Positions 5,874-6,044 of a DNA stretch of 6,044 nt are shown piece by piece (within the stretch, counting starts at the first letter, position 1; each line of letters opens with the position of its first letter). Source of the DNA: Phycisphaera sp. (GTDB lineage Bacteria; Planctomycetota; Phycisphaerae; Phycisphaerales; Phycisphaeraceae). The notes below the pieces were generated by a model that ran no database searches, was not told the DNA's origin, and worked only from the letters and a program-made list of their open reading frames with translations. Position numbers and translations under genes: made by a program. The DNA lies in contig JARFRI010000379.1 in the NCBI GenBank assembly GCA_029287335.1, positions 1 to 6,044 on the forward strand, in the 5' to 3' direction.

Positions 5874-6044
5874 ATGGCCGGTTCCGCTACATCCCGTCAC
5901 CCACAGAACTTGCGTGGGCCCCGCCTGGCCGTCGCCCTCTCCGGCGGGGGCACGACCCTCCTCAACCTCCACGACCGCATCACCGCAGGCACCCTCAACG
6001 CCGAGATCGCCTGCGTCATCGCCTCCAACGACCACTGCAAGGGC
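5874..6044 (+). CDS. purN: Phosphoribosylglycinamide formyltransferase (PurN), C-terminus cut by window edge
   Basis: The first 57 codons of a plus-strand gene running off the right edge. Residues 17-37 (RLAVALSGGGTTLLNLHDRI) are the first beta strand, phosphate-binding glycine loop and first helix of folate-dependent GAR transformylase. They are followed by the second strand, AEIACVIASND (43-53). The E. coli counterpart reads VVLISGNGSNLQA at this place. The enzyme transfers a formyl group from 10-formyltetrahydrofolate to glycinamide ribonucleotide in purine synthesis. The catalytic Asn-His-Asp residues lie beyond the window, so other formyltransferase-fold proteins (e.g. PurU) are not formally excluded, but there is no N-terminal ACT domain as PurU would have. 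ATG 5874 has no SD and precedes a 16-residue extension before the fold; TTG at codon 13 is a possible later start. The gene diverges from gluQ with 19 bp between start codons. Confidence 0.82.
   Translation, partial: MAGSATSRHPQNLRGPRLAVALSGGGTTLLNLHDRITAGTLNAEIACVIASNDHCKG

Noticed and set aside
5628..6035. Minus-strand open frame of 135 codons across the gluQ/purN junction
   Set aside because: Its product is Gly/Ala low complexity and it overlaps both gluQ and the PurN fold start. It is a shadow.

Overview
This GC-rich window holds seven protein genes: five complete and two cut by the window edges. I see no RNA gene, mobile element, CRISPR array or large repeat. The gene content and style suggest a planctomycete-like bacterium, possibly of the Phycisphaerae. 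The clues are a PurN start with a GGGTTLLNLHD-type loop, a secreted DUF192 lipoprotein, a stand-alone SpoIIE-type phosphatase, and several genes without a Shine-Dalgarno (SD) sequence. This placement is inference only; no marker gene fixes it.

Layout, left to right. Positions 1-360 (minus) hold the start of an exported protein of unknown function that runs off the left edge. It lies 55 bp downstream of aspS (416-2203, minus), a full-length bacterial-type aspartyl-tRNA synthetase. aspS diverges across 83 bp from ribE (2287-2952, plus), the riboflavin synthase alpha chain. ribE converges, with a 12-bp gap, on a minus-strand cluster. In transcription order that cluster is gluQ (5854-4868, glutamyl-Q tRNA(Asp) synthetase), a DUF192 lipoprotein gene (4871-4329) overlapping gluQ by ATGA, and, after 62 bp, a SpoIIE/RsbU-type phosphatase with a degenerate receiver-like N-terminus (4266-2965). 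gluQ diverges from purN (5874 to the right edge, plus) with only 19 bp between start codons.

Functionally this is mostly core metabolism and translation: tRNA(Asp) charging (AspRS), modification of queuosine in the tRNA(Asp) anticodon (GluQRS), flavin synthesis (RibE) and purine synthesis (PurN), plus one signalling protein and two exported proteins. AspRS and GluQRS act on the same tRNA, although their genes are in separate transcription units.

No undescribed multi-gene system is evident. The points most worth a second look are: the 19-bp gluQ/purN spacer with overlapping opposed -10-like boxes that would give near-leaderless mRNAs in both directions; the loss of two of the three zinc-site cysteines in GluQRS; mixed tRNA-specificity residues in AspRS; and a receiver-like domain on the phosphatase that lacks the usual lysine.
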